From the NCBI GenBank assembly GCA_023213315.1, contig JAKCPI010004981.1, positions 248,001-312,000 of the forward strand: DNA of 64,000 bases, written 5' to 3'. Within the stretch, counting starts at the first letter, position 1; every line of letters starts with the position of its first letter. This DNA comes from Euborellia annulipes (Eukaryota; Arthropoda; Insecta; Dermaptera; Anisolabididae). Made by a program: the position numbers and the translations under genes. This document shows positions 22,066-34,599 of this stretch, one piece after another. Under the pieces are notes generated by a model. That model had not been told where the DNA came from. It worked only from the letters and a program-made list of their open reading frames with translations, and did not search any database.

Positions 22066-22837
22066 GTGAGTTTGAAAACGTTTAAATATCTTGGTAATAT
22101 TTTGATATTGCAGCCACTTAATTACCGCAAATTAATTATCAAAGACTTCATTATTTCAGTAATTCATTATTATTAGATGGGCTCGAAAATTACAATAAAA
22201 TTCTTTTCTAAAAAATAAAATCATACCGAGTGGCAACGATATTATTTTATTACTATATAAGAGAAAAATTTCAAATTTAGGGTGAAAAGGCAGTTCATTG
22301 GGGTGCATATTTTATTAACTTACAGTATAATCCTGTGCTTAGGCATTGAGCCAAAAAGATCAAATTCTTATTATACGTATATTAATATCTATACAATAGG
22401 GGGGGAGGGGGAAATAAAATATCTCACCCCTGCATTTTCCATGTCTGATTACTTTATTGTTTTTAAAAGATTTTACATGTTAGGGAAATATGCCTTGCCA
22501 AATTTTTTATGACAAATATAAAATAACAAAAAAATTTTTTTTAATGTAATTAATGGATAAGGACATTTTCATTCTCTGAAGAAGAACGTGGTTGGCGTTC
22601 GAAATATAATAATCTTTTATTTCGCTCCTCCCCTCTTTTCTTCATTTTACAACCTACAGTCGTTTAATAAGTTATTAAACCTTTAGTGAATTAAATATAA
22701 TTTAAAATAAGCCATCTTTGATCGGATGGAAATTCGTCGAGAATTTGGTCCAGGCAATTTTCACGTGATCATTAACAAATTATCTAAACGTTCTTTTGTG
22801 TTTAAAATATTTTTTTTTTTTTAAATAATATTCTTAA
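22066..22837. other. Start of the 22.7-kb intron
   Basis: Mostly unassigned. It holds a hammerhead-like text at 22576-22608 and a G-run (22399-22411). No exon-like frame with splice sites is visible. Confidence 0.5.
22576..22608 (+). ncRNA. Hammerhead-like core without stem I
   Basis: CUGAAGA, spare A, a perfect 5-bp helix II (GAACG/CGUUC, loop UGGUUGG), then GAAAUAUA. UAUA keeps the self-complementary stem III register of ACGU and leaves AUA as the triplet. The flanks do not form stem I, so this is probably a decayed copy. Confidence 0.3.
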
Positions 22838-23432
22838 AGAAAAAATCTGGAGTCACAGGACGCAAAACACACAACTTTCGCTAATTTAAAGTTGTGTCCT
22901 ATGCTTATCACATCAGAATTTTTGTGTTGACGTATATTTATTTTTCGCTGGTATATTAGAATTCAAGAAATAAAATTTAATATATTTTGTTACCACGATA
23001 ATTATTTTTCCTCTTCCCAATGAAGTATAGGAGTAAAATATAGCTACTTCAAACAATTTTGAGGGAAAATGAGAATATACATTTTAAAGACCATCAAAAA
23101 TATTTATGAATTTTAATCAAAATTGTTAGAGCGAATTTTGAGAAAATCGATAAAAACTGAAAAAGTACATCAGTAAAGTATTAGTACTCTTTGGCCGATT
23201 TTATTTAAAAGCCTAATTCGTGCCTCAATGTGGCACCTAACTTAAATATAAAATTTCAACCTCGTAGCTCATTTCTTTCATAATTTATTTTGATCACAGA
23301 CACAAAGAGAGACATACCCACTTTCTTGGACTCAGTGGACGTATAATTACGTCAAAATGTCGACGTCGAATTTTTTACATGAATCCAAAACTTTCTCTCT
23401 ATATATGTACTTATATAGGTAAGAGAAAGTTC
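22838..23432 (-). repeat. R1 element
   Basis: The hairpin edge AAAATCTGGAGTCACAGG ... ATCACATCAGAATTTTTG is at the left, and the TATA edge ATATAGGTAAGAGAAAGT is at the right (ends about 23430). The body is intact. Confidence 0.75.
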
Positions 23433-23499
23433 TACTGGGCTTATTTTTCAATTACATCACTTTTTCAAGTGACTCTCACCATATACATTACAAATGTAG

Positions 23500-24131
23500 A
23501 ATTTGATAAAATTTTTTCCTGAGGGGACCAGGGCCCTTAAAAATTCAATAAAAAAAATCATTTTTATGAAATTTTTTTTTCTGAAGGGAAGTTTTAATTA
23601 AAGAAAAATCATTTTCTTTAAATTTTTTTTCCTGAGAGGGCCCGGGCCCTTTAAGCTCAAAGCAAGTTTGATAATATTTTACACGTCTCAGGATAGCTAA
23701 AAACGTAGATTTCAGTGTCTAATTTTCAAAAACTTTTCCATACTCCCAGATTCCTCCGTCTGTCCGGATAAATTATGATAACTCAGGAAATTTTGAAAAA
23801 TTTTTAAATAACTTTTTTATTTAAATAAATATTCATATGCTGATTCAGACGAGATTTTTATCAAATTAAATTGACTTTGCAGCTTCTTAAAACAGAAACG
23901 TTTTTAAAAATTTTTTTGACCGACCATCCGTCTTAGGCGAAGAAGCTGCTAAGTCAATTTAATTAAATAAATATTGTAAGCTATGTATAACTGTTTCAAA
24001 AATGTTGTCAAAATCTATGTAAAAAATTGTGAAGGCCACAATAGCATTCTACATACTAAAAAAACTTTAAGGGTGGGGGGCCCGTATTATTAAGTAGCCC
24101 CGGGGCCCGTCAAGTCTGTCTGCGGCCCTGT
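23500..24131. mobile_element. hAT element fragment (CTGCGGCCCTG end)
   Basis: The right end CTGTCTGCGGCCCTG and the preceding GCCCCGGGGCCCGTC match the element at 45717-46584. The left end is lost. It keeps two or three units of the GGGCCCTTTAAGC-type repeat. A short inverted repeat (TTGACTTTGCAGCTTCTT with AAGAAGCTGCTAAGTCAA) lies at about 23868-23965. Confidence 0.6.
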
Positions 24132-25248
24132 GTATGCATCACCTTTGACAATTCTTCATCCAGAAGATGGTAGCGAGGCATCCCTCTATTATTCCTTTAC
24201 TTTAATATTTTATATTTAACAAAAAAAATCAACATTTTTAACGTGAATAGGCCTGGAAACTTATAATGTCTAGCTCAGTGGAGTTTTGACTGACATTGGG
24301 TCTATATTAAAAAAAAACGGAAACTATATTTTTTGAAAGAAATTAAGAAAATCAAAAGTGAATACTAATGTATCTGAAATTAAAAAAAAAAAAAAAATTA
24401 TTAAAATTGAATCAACATTAATAAATAAAAAATTCACTTAGTAAAGCAGGGTCACTTACCCCATATGTAACTTTTGTTTTAGAGTAAATAAAATTTTAAA
24501 TATTATGGCTCCGAGGTTCTCAGTGTATTATTTATGCACAAAATATTAATTTTTACCTGTATGCGACGCATCTTGTCGAATAAATGCATTGCTCTTTAGA
24601 TTCTTTCCAATCTTAACTTACCGATATGACGTCGTTAAAATTTTTTTTATTTTTAAACAATAAAACTTGACCGGAATAAATCAAAATTTATCACGATCAG
24701 GACTGTAGATTGAATCATCCATCAACAGGCATCTTTGCTTGATAGATTTTACAAAACAAATTGCACTGTTTCCCTCTCTAGGGTGCTTAATTATTTGGTT
24801 CTTTTTTAATTTGAATAATAATTTTCTAAAATAATTTCGCTTTTTCGGTAAATCCCACATAAAAACTTTTGTTTCTTTCATTTCAAAACCTCTCTTAGTT
24901 TCGGTTTCTCATCTGTTAAAGGGTTTTTTTCCCTTTGGAATAAATTTAATGATAAAATTGTATTTTTAATAGTCTATAAATCTTCATCGTTAAGGTAGAT
25001 TATCGTTAAGCGGCGCACGACTCTCTATATATATATATATATATATATTTAATCCATGATGATTTAAAAAAATCCGTACAAATGTTTGAGTTAATATGCG
25101 TGTATGTTATATATATCATTTAAAAAATATTCATTTCAAAATGAATCATTTATATGATATGTACTCTACATGCTATAACCATTTAGAAATTTTACTTGGT
25201 GTGATTTATTTATACAGGCGAATCTTAAATTATCAAATTTAACAAGGA
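24132..25248. other. Intron sequence, nothing recognised
   Basis: AT-rich, with a (TA)n tract at about 25026-25047. A 66-codon minus-strand frame at 24681-24881 has no domain features. No exon signals. Confidence 0.5.
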
Positions 25249-25481
25249 CTAGCCACGTCGCCCGCCTTCAGCCCTGGCCCTAGCTGGCCGCGTCTATTAA
25301 AAATATTAGTTGCAATTAGGGATTGCAATACTGGTATTCCGGGATACCGAATACCGGTATTTTGAGCTATTTGTACGATTTTGTAATACTGGTATTCACA
25401 AGTTTAAATATCATTTTTTTGTTGAGATTTTTATTTTTTACTTCGACAAAATACACAATTTATTTCACATTTATTATATTA

Positions 25482-26442
25482 GGGGAGAGCGGGGCTATGC
25501 CGTACACTTAAGGGAGAATAGTTGTAGCTGGAGAGAATTTTGAGTTAAAATTATGAGAAAATAAACAACATGTAATTTAGTTCATTAGCTACCCACTACA
25601 AACAAAGAAATTGACATTATGCCACTGATAAGTATTTTTAATTAATTTCAAAAAAAATGTGTCTTTGTACGGATTAGCCCTGGAGGTTGGGGCTATTCCG
25701 TACAACGGGAGGGGCTATATCGTACAACTAAGAAAATAACATGAAAGGATAAAAGAAATGAAAAAAATTAATTAATTAATTAATTTTAAATTTATTTCTT
25801 TAAACAAGAATCAGAAACGAATTTATCAGCAGGCTCTGCTGCACTGCAAGCCGAATGGACCCACCCACCCTGCGCACATACAGCACCTGAACCAGTGTCT
25901 TCTGATGACGAATCATCTTCAAACCTAATTTTTCTTCGGCTACTTGATTTTACAGAACCCCTTGTCTTGAAACTTGTGTTCTTTGGTTTAGAGTTCACTC
26001 GAGCTTTACTTTTTACAATCTTCTTCTCGATGTTTGATTTTTTTCTCTCTAACGTTTCTGTACGGTTTAGCCCCATCATGTAGCTTGTGGCGATTTTATG
26101 TCCTAACCTCAAAATTCTTAGCCTAACTTGTTATCACTTGGTATCAAAAGATAGCTGAAGAAGAGTAGTTTCTTATGAATTCATATAAACTAGTTTATAA
26201 GTAAAAGTTCTCCAGTCACCTCTTATTTTAAACTGGCTCAAAATTAAAAGAAAATTCACCAAAACATGTTTTTTCACAATAATCCGAGGTACACCATGCG
26301 CTCGGTGGAACTTTCTCAACATTACAGCTTGCTAGATGGGGTGCTAGGTTGCAGCTCCGATCAGACCTCAATATCTTGAGAAATAGACGAGAAACAGACT
26401 GTACGGTTTAGCCTCACTGTACGAAATAGCCCCGCTCTCCCC
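25482..26442 (-). mobile_element. pogo-like element, deleted
   Basis: The ends GGGGAGAGCGGGGCTAT and ATAGCCCCGCTCTCCCC are inverted and lie next to TA on both sides. Internal repeats of the end (GTACGGTTTAGCCCC) occur near 26060 and 26400. It carries only the 3' end of a transposase gene on the minus strand. Confidence 0.7.
25792..26112 (-). pseudogene. pogo-type transposase C-terminal remnant
   Basis: A 106-codon frame ends the gene. After a basic stretch it has RFEDDSSSEDTGSGAVCAQG and GWVHSACSAAE, then FVSDSCLKK. Serine/acid run followed by C..., W-V-x-C and C is the layout of the zinc-binding tail of many pogo/Tigger-like transposases. The DDE core and DNA-binding domain are absent, and the tail lacks some expected cysteines. 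Assigned from memory of the family, not by search. Confidence 0.55.
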
Positions 26443-26523
26443 TATATATTATTATTATATTAAATATTTATATAACACCATTTTGATGACTAATAATAAT
26501 ATGTAATATAATAATAATAATAA

Positions 26524-26907
26524 TCTATATATATAATTCACTAATGTCCGTCTGTCTGTCTATCTGTCCGTCTGTCTGTCTGTCCGTCTGTGACCTCTAT
26601 TTAGGCAACTTCCCGTTTGAATTTTGAAATGAAATTTTTTATGCATAAAGAGGACCTTCTCGGGATTACAGGAAAATTATTTTCATTCCGAAATTCCCGT
26701 AACTTTTTGAGTTATTAATTTTTAAAGTTACGATTTCTCCCATAGGAAATATTTATGTATTCTTTTCATTTGTGTATTCCATGAATGTAAACAAATCCTC
26801 AAGCAGGCACTGAATTGGAATAGTAATGATAATTTTTTTTCATAATTAAGAAGAAAGGGCGGGCCCGAGCCAGCTGGAGGGGGGGTCCAGGGGGGCGACG
26901 CGGCTAG
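26524..26907 (+). mobile_element. Helitron-like element, complete and short
   Basis: It starts TCTATATATATAATTCAC, has runs of GTCTGTCTGTCCG, and ends GGGGGGCGACGCGGCTAG between A and T. 384 bp, no coding. The mid part (CGTAACTTTTTGAGTTATT) is shared with 27260-27420, 50600-50720 and in part 60600-60700. Confidence 0.75.
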
Positions 26908-27460
26908 TATGTAATATAATATTATTAAACACGTGTTATGATGCTCAGTTTGATGATGCTTTTCAACACTTTTCAAGTAGTAAGCTAGTGTCTAGTAGTC
27001 TGTTGAAGGCTATATTTACACTCCCTAATAAATCTGGCAAATAAAACAAAGAATAACCTTTGTTTTCTTTCTTTTTTTAAATTTATACTACCGGTATTAA
27101 TACCGGTTTTCCGGTATTAAGATCTAAAAATTACCGAAAACTTTTGGTCAGATATTGCAATCCCTAGTTTTAATGTTTTAATTTTAAATAAATAAACATG
27201 AAAAAGTTTTTCACTAATATTTTAAAGAATACATAAATTTCTTTTCATTTCTTATATCTTCATACATTTCCAATGAGAGACATCGTAACTTCAATAATTA
27301 ATAACTCAAAAAGTTAAAAGGATTTCAAAAATAATTTTTCTGTAATCTCTAGAAGGTTCTCTTTAAGCCTATAAAATTTGGTTTCGAAATTCCAACGGCT
27401 AGTTGCCCAAATAGAGTGTGACAAACAGACAGACGAACATTAGCGAATTATATATATAGA

Positions 27461-28092
27461 TAGTTAGAAAAAAAAAAAAAAAAAAAACTTATTTATGTGC
27501 GGATTGCCCGTGGATTTTTAATTAATTTGATGGAGATGAAATTAAAAGAAAATTTTTTGTTATTTTATTAGGCCTATACTTTATTTTAAATGTACTTGAA
27601 TGCGAAAAGTTCTAATCCGTTTTTAATGTTCCATCTATATTAATTTCTTTCATGGGGTAGGAAAGTAGAAGTTTATCTCATCTCAATAACAGACCCCAAT
27701 TGACCTAAGTGTGATCGAGACACATTCCAAAATTAATTCAATCCATCAATTGATTATCTAGAAATTGATTCCATTTACTAGGCAACAGGTTTATCAAGAG
27801 AAGGGGGTATCAAAAACATAACGGATCACTTACCATATAAGTGTATAGACCACAAATAAAATTTTATCACTTATTACAATGAAATAAACAGCAAAATATT
27901 TTTAATTAGATAAAGATCTCAGGTTTTTGTCAGGATAAACTAAATAAGGTCACTACAAGGACCTGATTAGGTAATCATTCGATTAAGAGTCGATCGGGTT
28001 ATCCTGACCAGGTCCTTTTAAGGCTAATCCTAGACACACCTAACGATTAGAAAATTTTGGAGATTTCGATTCATTCCATCAAATTAAATAAA
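27461..28092. other. Intron sequence, no gene
   Basis: It contains an A-run at about 27470-27487, then unassigned sequence. GACCTGATTAGG and GGTCAGGATAACCCGA-like words near 27960-28015 are inverted but short. Confidence 0.4.
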
Positions 28093-28618
28093 AAGACTGG
28101 TGTGATGGTCGCACAGCACACAACTTTCTATTACCCTTCGGGAAGAGAAAGTTGTGTACTGTGCTTGCCACATCAGATTTTTTTTGTCGAGGATATATTT
28201 AGTTGCTAAACCTAAGTTCCAATCATAGATGGAGCTGAGCTACGAATGCTTCCACATCAGTAAAGTGTACTTCAAACAATTTTCACCAAAAATTTCACTG
28301 ATATACTTTTTAAAGAGCATCCAAAAAATAATTGATTTATGAATTTTAATCAAAATCGTTGTAGCGAATTTTGTGAAAATCGAAAAAAAAAAACTGAAAA
28401 AGCACATCAATAAAGTACTAGTACTTTTTGGCCGATTTTGTTCAAAAGCTTATTTTCACCCTTTGGGGAGGGGGTGCCTAACTAAAATTTCAACCTTCTT
28501 TTCGTTCCTGAGATATTTTGTTCGCACACAGACCAATTCGCGGGACCCACTTTTTTGGACTCAGGGGACCTCAAAACGTGTCTCTATATATTTCATATAT
28601 ATAGGGTAAGAGAAAGTA
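28093..28618 (-). repeat. R1 element
   Basis: The hairpin edge begins AAAAGACTGGTGTGATGG and includes the ACACAACTTTC module with a CCCTTCGGG turn. The right edge is ATATATAGGGTAAGAGAAAGT. Confidence 0.75.
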
Positions 28619-29455
28619 AAAAAAAATTGATATTAAAAAAAGTCTAATATAATTGTTATACATATTTGATTATATGTCTAAATGGCCTTCTATTAACATA
28701 CTCCATATTCTATTTATTTATAAAGCATCATTATCTCCTATAATTAACAGAAATTTAATTTAATAGTTTAAAATGAACCGTTCTCATTTCTATTCATTTG
28801 TTAATCTATATTTTAATAATCATAAAATATACCACTAATGAATATGGAAATAAATACGTCTCTTCTCTCGTTATTATACAGGTATAAATTAATTTGAAAA
28901 TTATTAGAGGGAAGTAACCAAACATATATACACTTTTGTTTTTCGATTTGCGCAAATTATATTAAAATATATCATATATAAATAAAATATATTTATTTCT
29001 TATATATTAGCTGGGGTTGATATATATGAAGGTTACGTAAATAAAAATTTTATTTTCTGTTACTGAAGTTTCGTATGCCAGTCACGTACTTCCTCAGGGA
29101 AATCAATTTATTCCGTAAATCCAGTGGAACCTCGCTTAACGAGTTTAATTCGTTTCAGGATCAAACTCGTAAAGTGAAACACTCGTTATACGAAACAATC
29201 TTTTCTATATGTCATTTACACAGCCGGTGGTCTTTTCACGTGACAAAGTCTATTTCCTGACTTCGAACGAATTTTTTTTACTTTGTTCCCATTAATTATT
29301 TTATAAATAAGACAATATATAATATTGAATTAATACTGATTTTACTTTTGTGTTTTTAGTAAAAGCCATTTTTAAAATTATATTAGCCTGTAGCAATTTT
29401 TCGATAATTTCTTGCTTAATAAATTAGGCTTTTTGAAAAAAAAAAAAAATTGATT
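28619..29455. other. Intron sequence, possible class II terminus
   Basis: CAGTGGAACCTCGCTTAACG at about 29121 looks like a DNA-transposon end, but no matching end was found. The rest is AT-rich without features. Confidence 0.35.
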
Positions 29456-29698
29456 CTAGAACATTGGCCGGGGGCTACGCACCCTGGACCACCTTGCTCG
29501 CTTTCGGCGAGCAAATGCATCAAATTTATTCTTGCTGACTGTTTGGAAATTTTCAAATTTCCCTCTCTGACTTAAAAATTAGATAAAATTTCCCGCTCCC
29601 GCTATACTTCCTGTAACTCTAGCCAATCAGTGTCCTGATCGGCACAGACGGAAGCTAGCCGCTAGCGCTTTATATATAGGGTCTAGTAATGATAATGA
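29456..29698 (-). mobile_element. Helitron-like element, family 2
   Basis: On the minus strand it starts TCATTATCATTACTAGACC, contains GGCTAGCTTCCGTC and CACTGATTGGCTAGAG, then the hairpin GCTCGCCGAAAGCGAGC, and ends GGCCAATGTTCTAG. At 243 bp this is the best-bounded member of the family that also occurs at 11040 and 14262. Confidence 0.6.
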
Positions 29699-31612
29699 TA
29701 TGTCAATTAGAGTTTTTCCTCTGCATAAATTAACATCAAATTTGATTAGTCGTCCGGAATCAAGAATGGTTTAAACCTTCAAATAAGAATTTACCGACGC
29801 ACGCTCTCACGCGGTAAAATGAAATAATAATAAACAAATAAATGGTAAAATCTTAATCTGCTTTCTAACCATATATCCAAAATAATTAAAACAGTTGTAT
29901 TATTAGAGCCGATAAAGAGCAATTTTACATGTGCTTTTATCCAACTTTTTCTTACATGCCTGCCTACCCGACCACTATACATTGTAAGACGTTGTCACGT
30001 TAAAGAAATGTACGTCTATATTTCCATTGAAATAAAAAGATACAAAACATATCTTTCAAAAATTTGCACAAACACCATGAGATCAGAGTATTAGCCATTC
30101 ATCTTTAAGCTAAAAAAAAAAAATGGAGACCATCAATTATGCCGGGCGAAATATTTGCAAAATTAACCTATATCCTAAAAACGTGTGCTGTTTAAAAAAT
30201 CTTCGGAAACTAGTATTATTATAAATTATTTGCTTCCCGTTTCAGAAATTAGCCCCCGTTGCGTGCGAAACGTCAAGAAAAAAAAAAGAATGAAATAAAA
30301 AAAAAAAGTGTTGCAACCACAATTTTTCTTATTTATTGCAATGTGTAAAGTGGACTTTAGAAGTGGCATTATCCTTCGAATAAAAAACAACTTAAAGCCG
30401 TAAAGAGGGAAAATAACAATAGACAGGACCTACCCTAAACGTGTGCCAGCAAATGTCCTTTTGACAAAAATAACACCAAAACGTTCTCTAAGAGACAATC
30501 AATAATATTTTTTTTTTCACGGATTTATTTTTTTTCACATCGGTTTTTTCTATTGCACTACAATATTCTACATTTATTTTTATTTAATTTATTATTCACG
30601 ATCAATAGCCTCGATGGCATTTTTTTGAAGGCGACACTGACCGTTTTTTTTTTCATGTTAACTAGTTGGCTAACTAACTTTGTTACATGTAAAACGTAAT
30701 TAAGTTAAGTTTAGTTCACTAGAGTAAAAAACGGTAAATTATTTTACCAAATGGAAAACAACAATAACATAACACTAACATAACAATAAAAATAACAATA
30801 GGTAGGATTAGGAGGCCTTATTCAGTGAAAGAAACAATAAGCATGATATTGATAATTGTGAATAAATTATGATCTTAAAAACTACGGTATATAGGTGAAA
30901 GTCGGATAAAACCGGGACCTTAATGGTTTTTGCTTTTAATTTATTCACTATGGGAATGAAACAGTCAAAATTTGTATTAAACTAATAAATTGATCCCTTC
31001 TGAAAAAAAGAGAAACAAAATCAGTGGTGAACAATTGCAATTAAGATAATAAAAACACTTTCTGAAAATGTCGGACAAAACCGGGAACTGGAAAGAATAA
31101 TTAAAAACACATTAATACATTGCAATAAAACTATTTATTAAACAAAAAGACCTGTATATAGGTAAGAGAAAATAAAAATTGCAGAAATCACATAAAAAAC
31201 AAGAAAGTTTACTTATTGAATTTTGAATCTTTTGATAATGATATATCAAACAACATTGATTTAAACACAAGGAAGGAAGCAGGAGCAGCCAAAAATCAAA
31301 GCCTCCGATTTTACTAAACTTTAGGGAGAAAATATATTTTATTGTTTAATTTTTATATTTTTTGTATAAAATTAGTTTTTTATTGTTGAGAAAAAAATCC
31401 TCTTTCAACATTTCGATCTAATTTACCATTGACCATTGGTTTTTAAATAGAGAAATATTTTAAGAAATGTTGAAAGAAATATATTTATAATCAAGACGCT
31501 TTTATAATTTTTATCATTTTCACTAAACAAGTCAATGATCAACTCACCCATAAACAGAATACATAATAAATGTGTTGTGCCCTTTTGACTACTCCGGGAC
31601 AGATGCAATTTG
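29699..31612. other. Intron sequence with degenerate repeats
   Basis: At 30240-30290, CCCCGTTGCGTGCGAAACGTC followed by A-runs is a decayed relative of the ribozyme-like ends. Near 30895-31095 GTCGGATAAAACCGGGACC and GTCGGACAAAACCGGGAAC are a spaced direct repeat about 170 bp apart. A fragment of the R1 edge (TATAGGTAAGAGAAA) is at 31158. No exon. Confidence 0.4.
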
Positions 31613-32250
31613 CAAGTGTTTTGGGTGTGTGTTCTATTTTAACCATGAAGGAATTTAGCTAGGAGGTTGAAATTTTATATTTAAGTTTTGTACCCTCCTG
31701 GACCCTGAAAATAAGCTTTTAGACAAAATCGGCCAAAGAGTACTAATACTTTACTGATGTGCTTTTTCAGTTTTTACGATTTTTTGAAAATTCGCTCCAA
31801 CGATTTTGATTAAAATTCAAAAATAAATTATTTTTTTAGATGCTCTTTAAAATGTATATTCTCATTTTGCCATTGAAATATTCTGAAGACCACTTTACTC
31901 TTGTACTTCATAGCAAGGATAGGAGAAATGGTTGCCATGGTAACAAAATATAAATATTTTCCCATACTTATAAATTTTACATCTTGAATTCTAATATATC
32001 GGCTGAAACTAAATATATGTCGACACGACAAATCTGGTGTGACAAGCACAGCACACAACTTTCGATTACCGAAGGTAAGAGAAAGTTATGTGCTGTGCTA
32101 CAGTCACACCAGATTTTTTTCAATCCATTAATGTATTATATTATGTCGTTTATATATCGACACAAAAAATCTAAAGTACAGAATACCACTTTAAATTACC
32201 GAATCTAAGAGAAAGTTGTGTGCTGTGCTACTATCACACCAGATTTTTTT
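31613..32250 (+). repeat. R1 element lacking its TATA edge, with two hairpin ends
   Basis: The body starts at the ATGAAGGAATT block and ends at a hairpin (32032-32118). A second, shorter hairpin end (AAAAAATCTAAAGTAC ... CTATCACACCAGATTTTTT) follows at 32160-32250, as if the terminal module were duplicated. Confidence 0.65.
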
Positions 32251-32807
32251 ATTTATTCGTTTAATTTTTTTTTTTTTATATCAACTTGAAAAAGATTGCC
32301 GACCCCCTTTATATGCTAAAACGATGTGTCATCTTAATATTTATTCAAGACAAACTTACTTTTATCTCCTCATAAAATCTGTTTAAATGTGTTTGTTAAA
32401 TGAATGGATTCTTGTTTACTTTAGCAATCTGTCAAAAATAAAGACTCCGGGGAGATTTGAAAGAATTGCATTCCACACATAGAGCGGCAATTTTTCTTTC
32501 ATATTGCCAAGTGTGAAGTGGCCTTATAGGCTAAATATTTTTGTTCAAATTTATGGATATCTAGAGAGATAAAGAAAAAGAATCTTGATCTCCCTGTCTG
32601 TTCGTGAGTCTAGCTTGAAAAAAAAATCGCATAAAATCCTACAAGAATAATATTCTCCATACTCTTTTAATTTTTCAAAATATTTTGGTTGTTTTCAAAC
32701 AAATCGTCTCGCTAAACATTTCTATCGAAAAAAAATGTCATATTCCTCTCTTACTCCACTTTACTTTTGAATATGAGTTCTCACTTAATAACATTTTATA
32801 TGTTAAA

Positions 32808-33566
32808 TGTTTATTTTCTCTTACCCTATATAAGAAATACATAGAGAGAATGTATTGTTCACTCAGGGGCTCACTTCTAGTGAGTACGTGGATAGCGACC
32901 ACGAGTTACCCGAGCTAAGGCTGGCATTTCTTCCTCTATGTCAGCCTTTTTTTTCCTTTTCCGTGTCAAGCGTCAGGCTGAGAGACGGGTCGGCTTGCTT
33001 TTTTTTCTCGGTCTCATATTTCTTTATAAATTAATTTTGCCGACCCCACATAGGGATAAGGCCAAGAGAGAAAAAGATAGAGAGAATGTATTGTACACGT
33101 TTTGAGGTCTCCTGAGTCAGGGACGGATTAATACAATTTTGTTGATGGGGGCGGTTTTTTATTTTTTATTTAAGGTCTTTTTCGGTATCGGAAGCCCCGT
33201 CTCTATTTATTTAAATTGATTGGTAGCCAGATTTTTTCTCTGAGGGGGCGATCGTCCCCTCCCCCCCCCCCCTTAATCCGTCCCTGCCTGAGTCCAAAAA
33301 AAGTGGGTCCCGCAAACTGGTCTGTCTGTGAACAAATATTTCAGCTAGGAGATTGAAATTTTTAATTTAAATTAGGCACCTCTCCAAGGGGGTGAAAAGA
33401 AGCTTTTAAACAAAATCGGCCAAAAAGTACTAGTACTTTACTGATGTAATTTTTCAGTTTTTTGCGAATTTCTCAAAATTTCGCTCCAACGATTTTGATT
33501 AAAATTCATAAATCTTATTATAGGTAAGAGAAACTTGTGTGCTGTGCTATCAGTCACACCAGATTT
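32808..33566 (+). repeat. R1 element with two insertions
   Basis: The TATA edge is at about 32810-32855. Next comes a segment related to 720-900 (32855-33075) ending GGGATAAGGCC and an AGAGAGAAAAAGATAGAGAG run; the R1 text GAGAGAATGTATTG appears on both sides of it, which marks the target duplication. A hAT element sits at 33118-33286. The R1 body ends with the hairpin edge at 33518-33566. Confidence 0.65.
33118..33286. mobile_element. Short hAT element, TSD CCTGAGT
   Basis: The ends CAGGGACGGATTAA and TTAATCCGTCCCTG are inverted; CCTGAGT occurs on both sides (33111-33117 and 33287-33293). It contains a C-run of about a dozen bases. 169 bp, no coding. Confidence 0.8.
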
Positions 33567-34321
33567 TTTCTAATAAGGATATACTATATTGGCCCTGAGA
33601 AAGTCCAAAGAAAAATTAATATTCATTGTCTCATTAGTTCTCAAAAATTTTGAAATAATATTTTTTTTCTTTTCAAAAACACACACTTTTTTTCTATTCA
33701 CACTCACACACACATACATACAATCTTTTCTGCAACTTAGGCCATATAAGACTTTTTACGATAACCTTTATTTATGGGGTCCAGGCGTTTATATTTAAGC
33801 CATTTGGTATTTTGAAATAATTATAAAGACCTACATTAGGAATCTTAAATTAGAGAGCTTTGCTATTTTATTTATGTATTGATGACTAAAAATATATGCA
33901 GTACGTTTTTTAATATCCCAATATGTCCAAAAAATAATCGTTTCAAAAAAAAACTTCAAATATAAGTTCCCCCATCACCGCGTTATAAAAACACATCAGT
34001 ATTTATATACGCCAGTGGCGCAATCATGATTTGCCTCTGGGGATGGAATGAGTGTTATGATTTTTTTTTTGTATTCCGGGAGGGGGAGGGGATAAATTAT
34101 TTAAAACAAATGCAAACATTATTTAAAATTAAAAGACAATTCAAAGGCCAAAAAATTACATTTCCGGACGTCCTAAAGAGTGCTTTTTCAATCTCCTGAG
34201 GGGTTTTTATCCCCAAAATACTCCATTAAAAGCCGAAAAAGAATTCCATATTTATTTATTCTTGAATTGATAAATTAAGAATAATTTTTTATGCAAATTT
34301 TTAAAAGGAAGAAGTATTATA
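33567..34321. other. Intron sequence with SINE 1 fragment
   Basis: 33663-33810 is a minus-strand SINE 1 tail and body (CACACTTTTTTTC ... TTTAAGCCATTTGGTA) lacking the tRNA-like head. The rest is unassigned, with a G-rich spot near 34080-34093. Confidence 0.5.
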
Positions 34322-34591
34322 GAAAAAATCTGGTGTGACTGGCGCACAGAACACAACTTTCTCTTACCTTCGGTAATCGAAAGTTGTGTATTGTGCTTGT
34401 CACACCAGATTTTTTGTGTCGACATGTATTTAGTTTCCGACAGTACGGTACATTCGAATTTCAAGATGTAAAATTTATATGTGAAAATATTTATATTTTG
34501 TTACCATGGCAACTAGTTCTCCTATCTTTTCTATGGAGTACAATAGTAAAGTGGTTAAAGGAGCTCGGAAGTAGACAGAAAAATGTGCACC
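34322..34591 (-). repeat. R1 fragment truncated at the second composite
   Basis: A clear hairpin module (34325-34417) is followed by about 170 bp of R1 body. The element stops near the left target duplication of the composite hAT unit at 34592. Confidence 0.7.
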
Positions 34592-34599
34592 GTTTAAAG

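Larger units (their letters stand above)
25317..27166. mobile_element. hAT element (TAGGG group) carrying nested elements
   Basis: The ends TAGGGATTGCAATA and TATTGCAATCCCTA are inverted; flanks GTTGCAAT and GTTTTAAT agree at six of eight positions. Subterminal text is ATACCGGTATT-like on both sides. It contains a pogo-like element (25482-26442) and another Helitron (26524-26907). Confidence 0.75.
25249..27460 (-). mobile_element. Helitron-like element split by a hAT element
   Basis: On the minus strand the 5' end is TCTATATATATAATTCGC (27460) with a TCTGTCTG run after it, and the 3' end is GGGCGACGTGGCTAG (25249). It lies between A and T, the Helitron target. About 360 bp belong to it; the rest is the insertion 25317-27166. 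It is non-autonomous. Confidence 0.7.

Noticed and set aside
30240..30290. Hammerhead motif ending GAAACGUC
   Set aside because: No CUGANGA upstream and no helix II.
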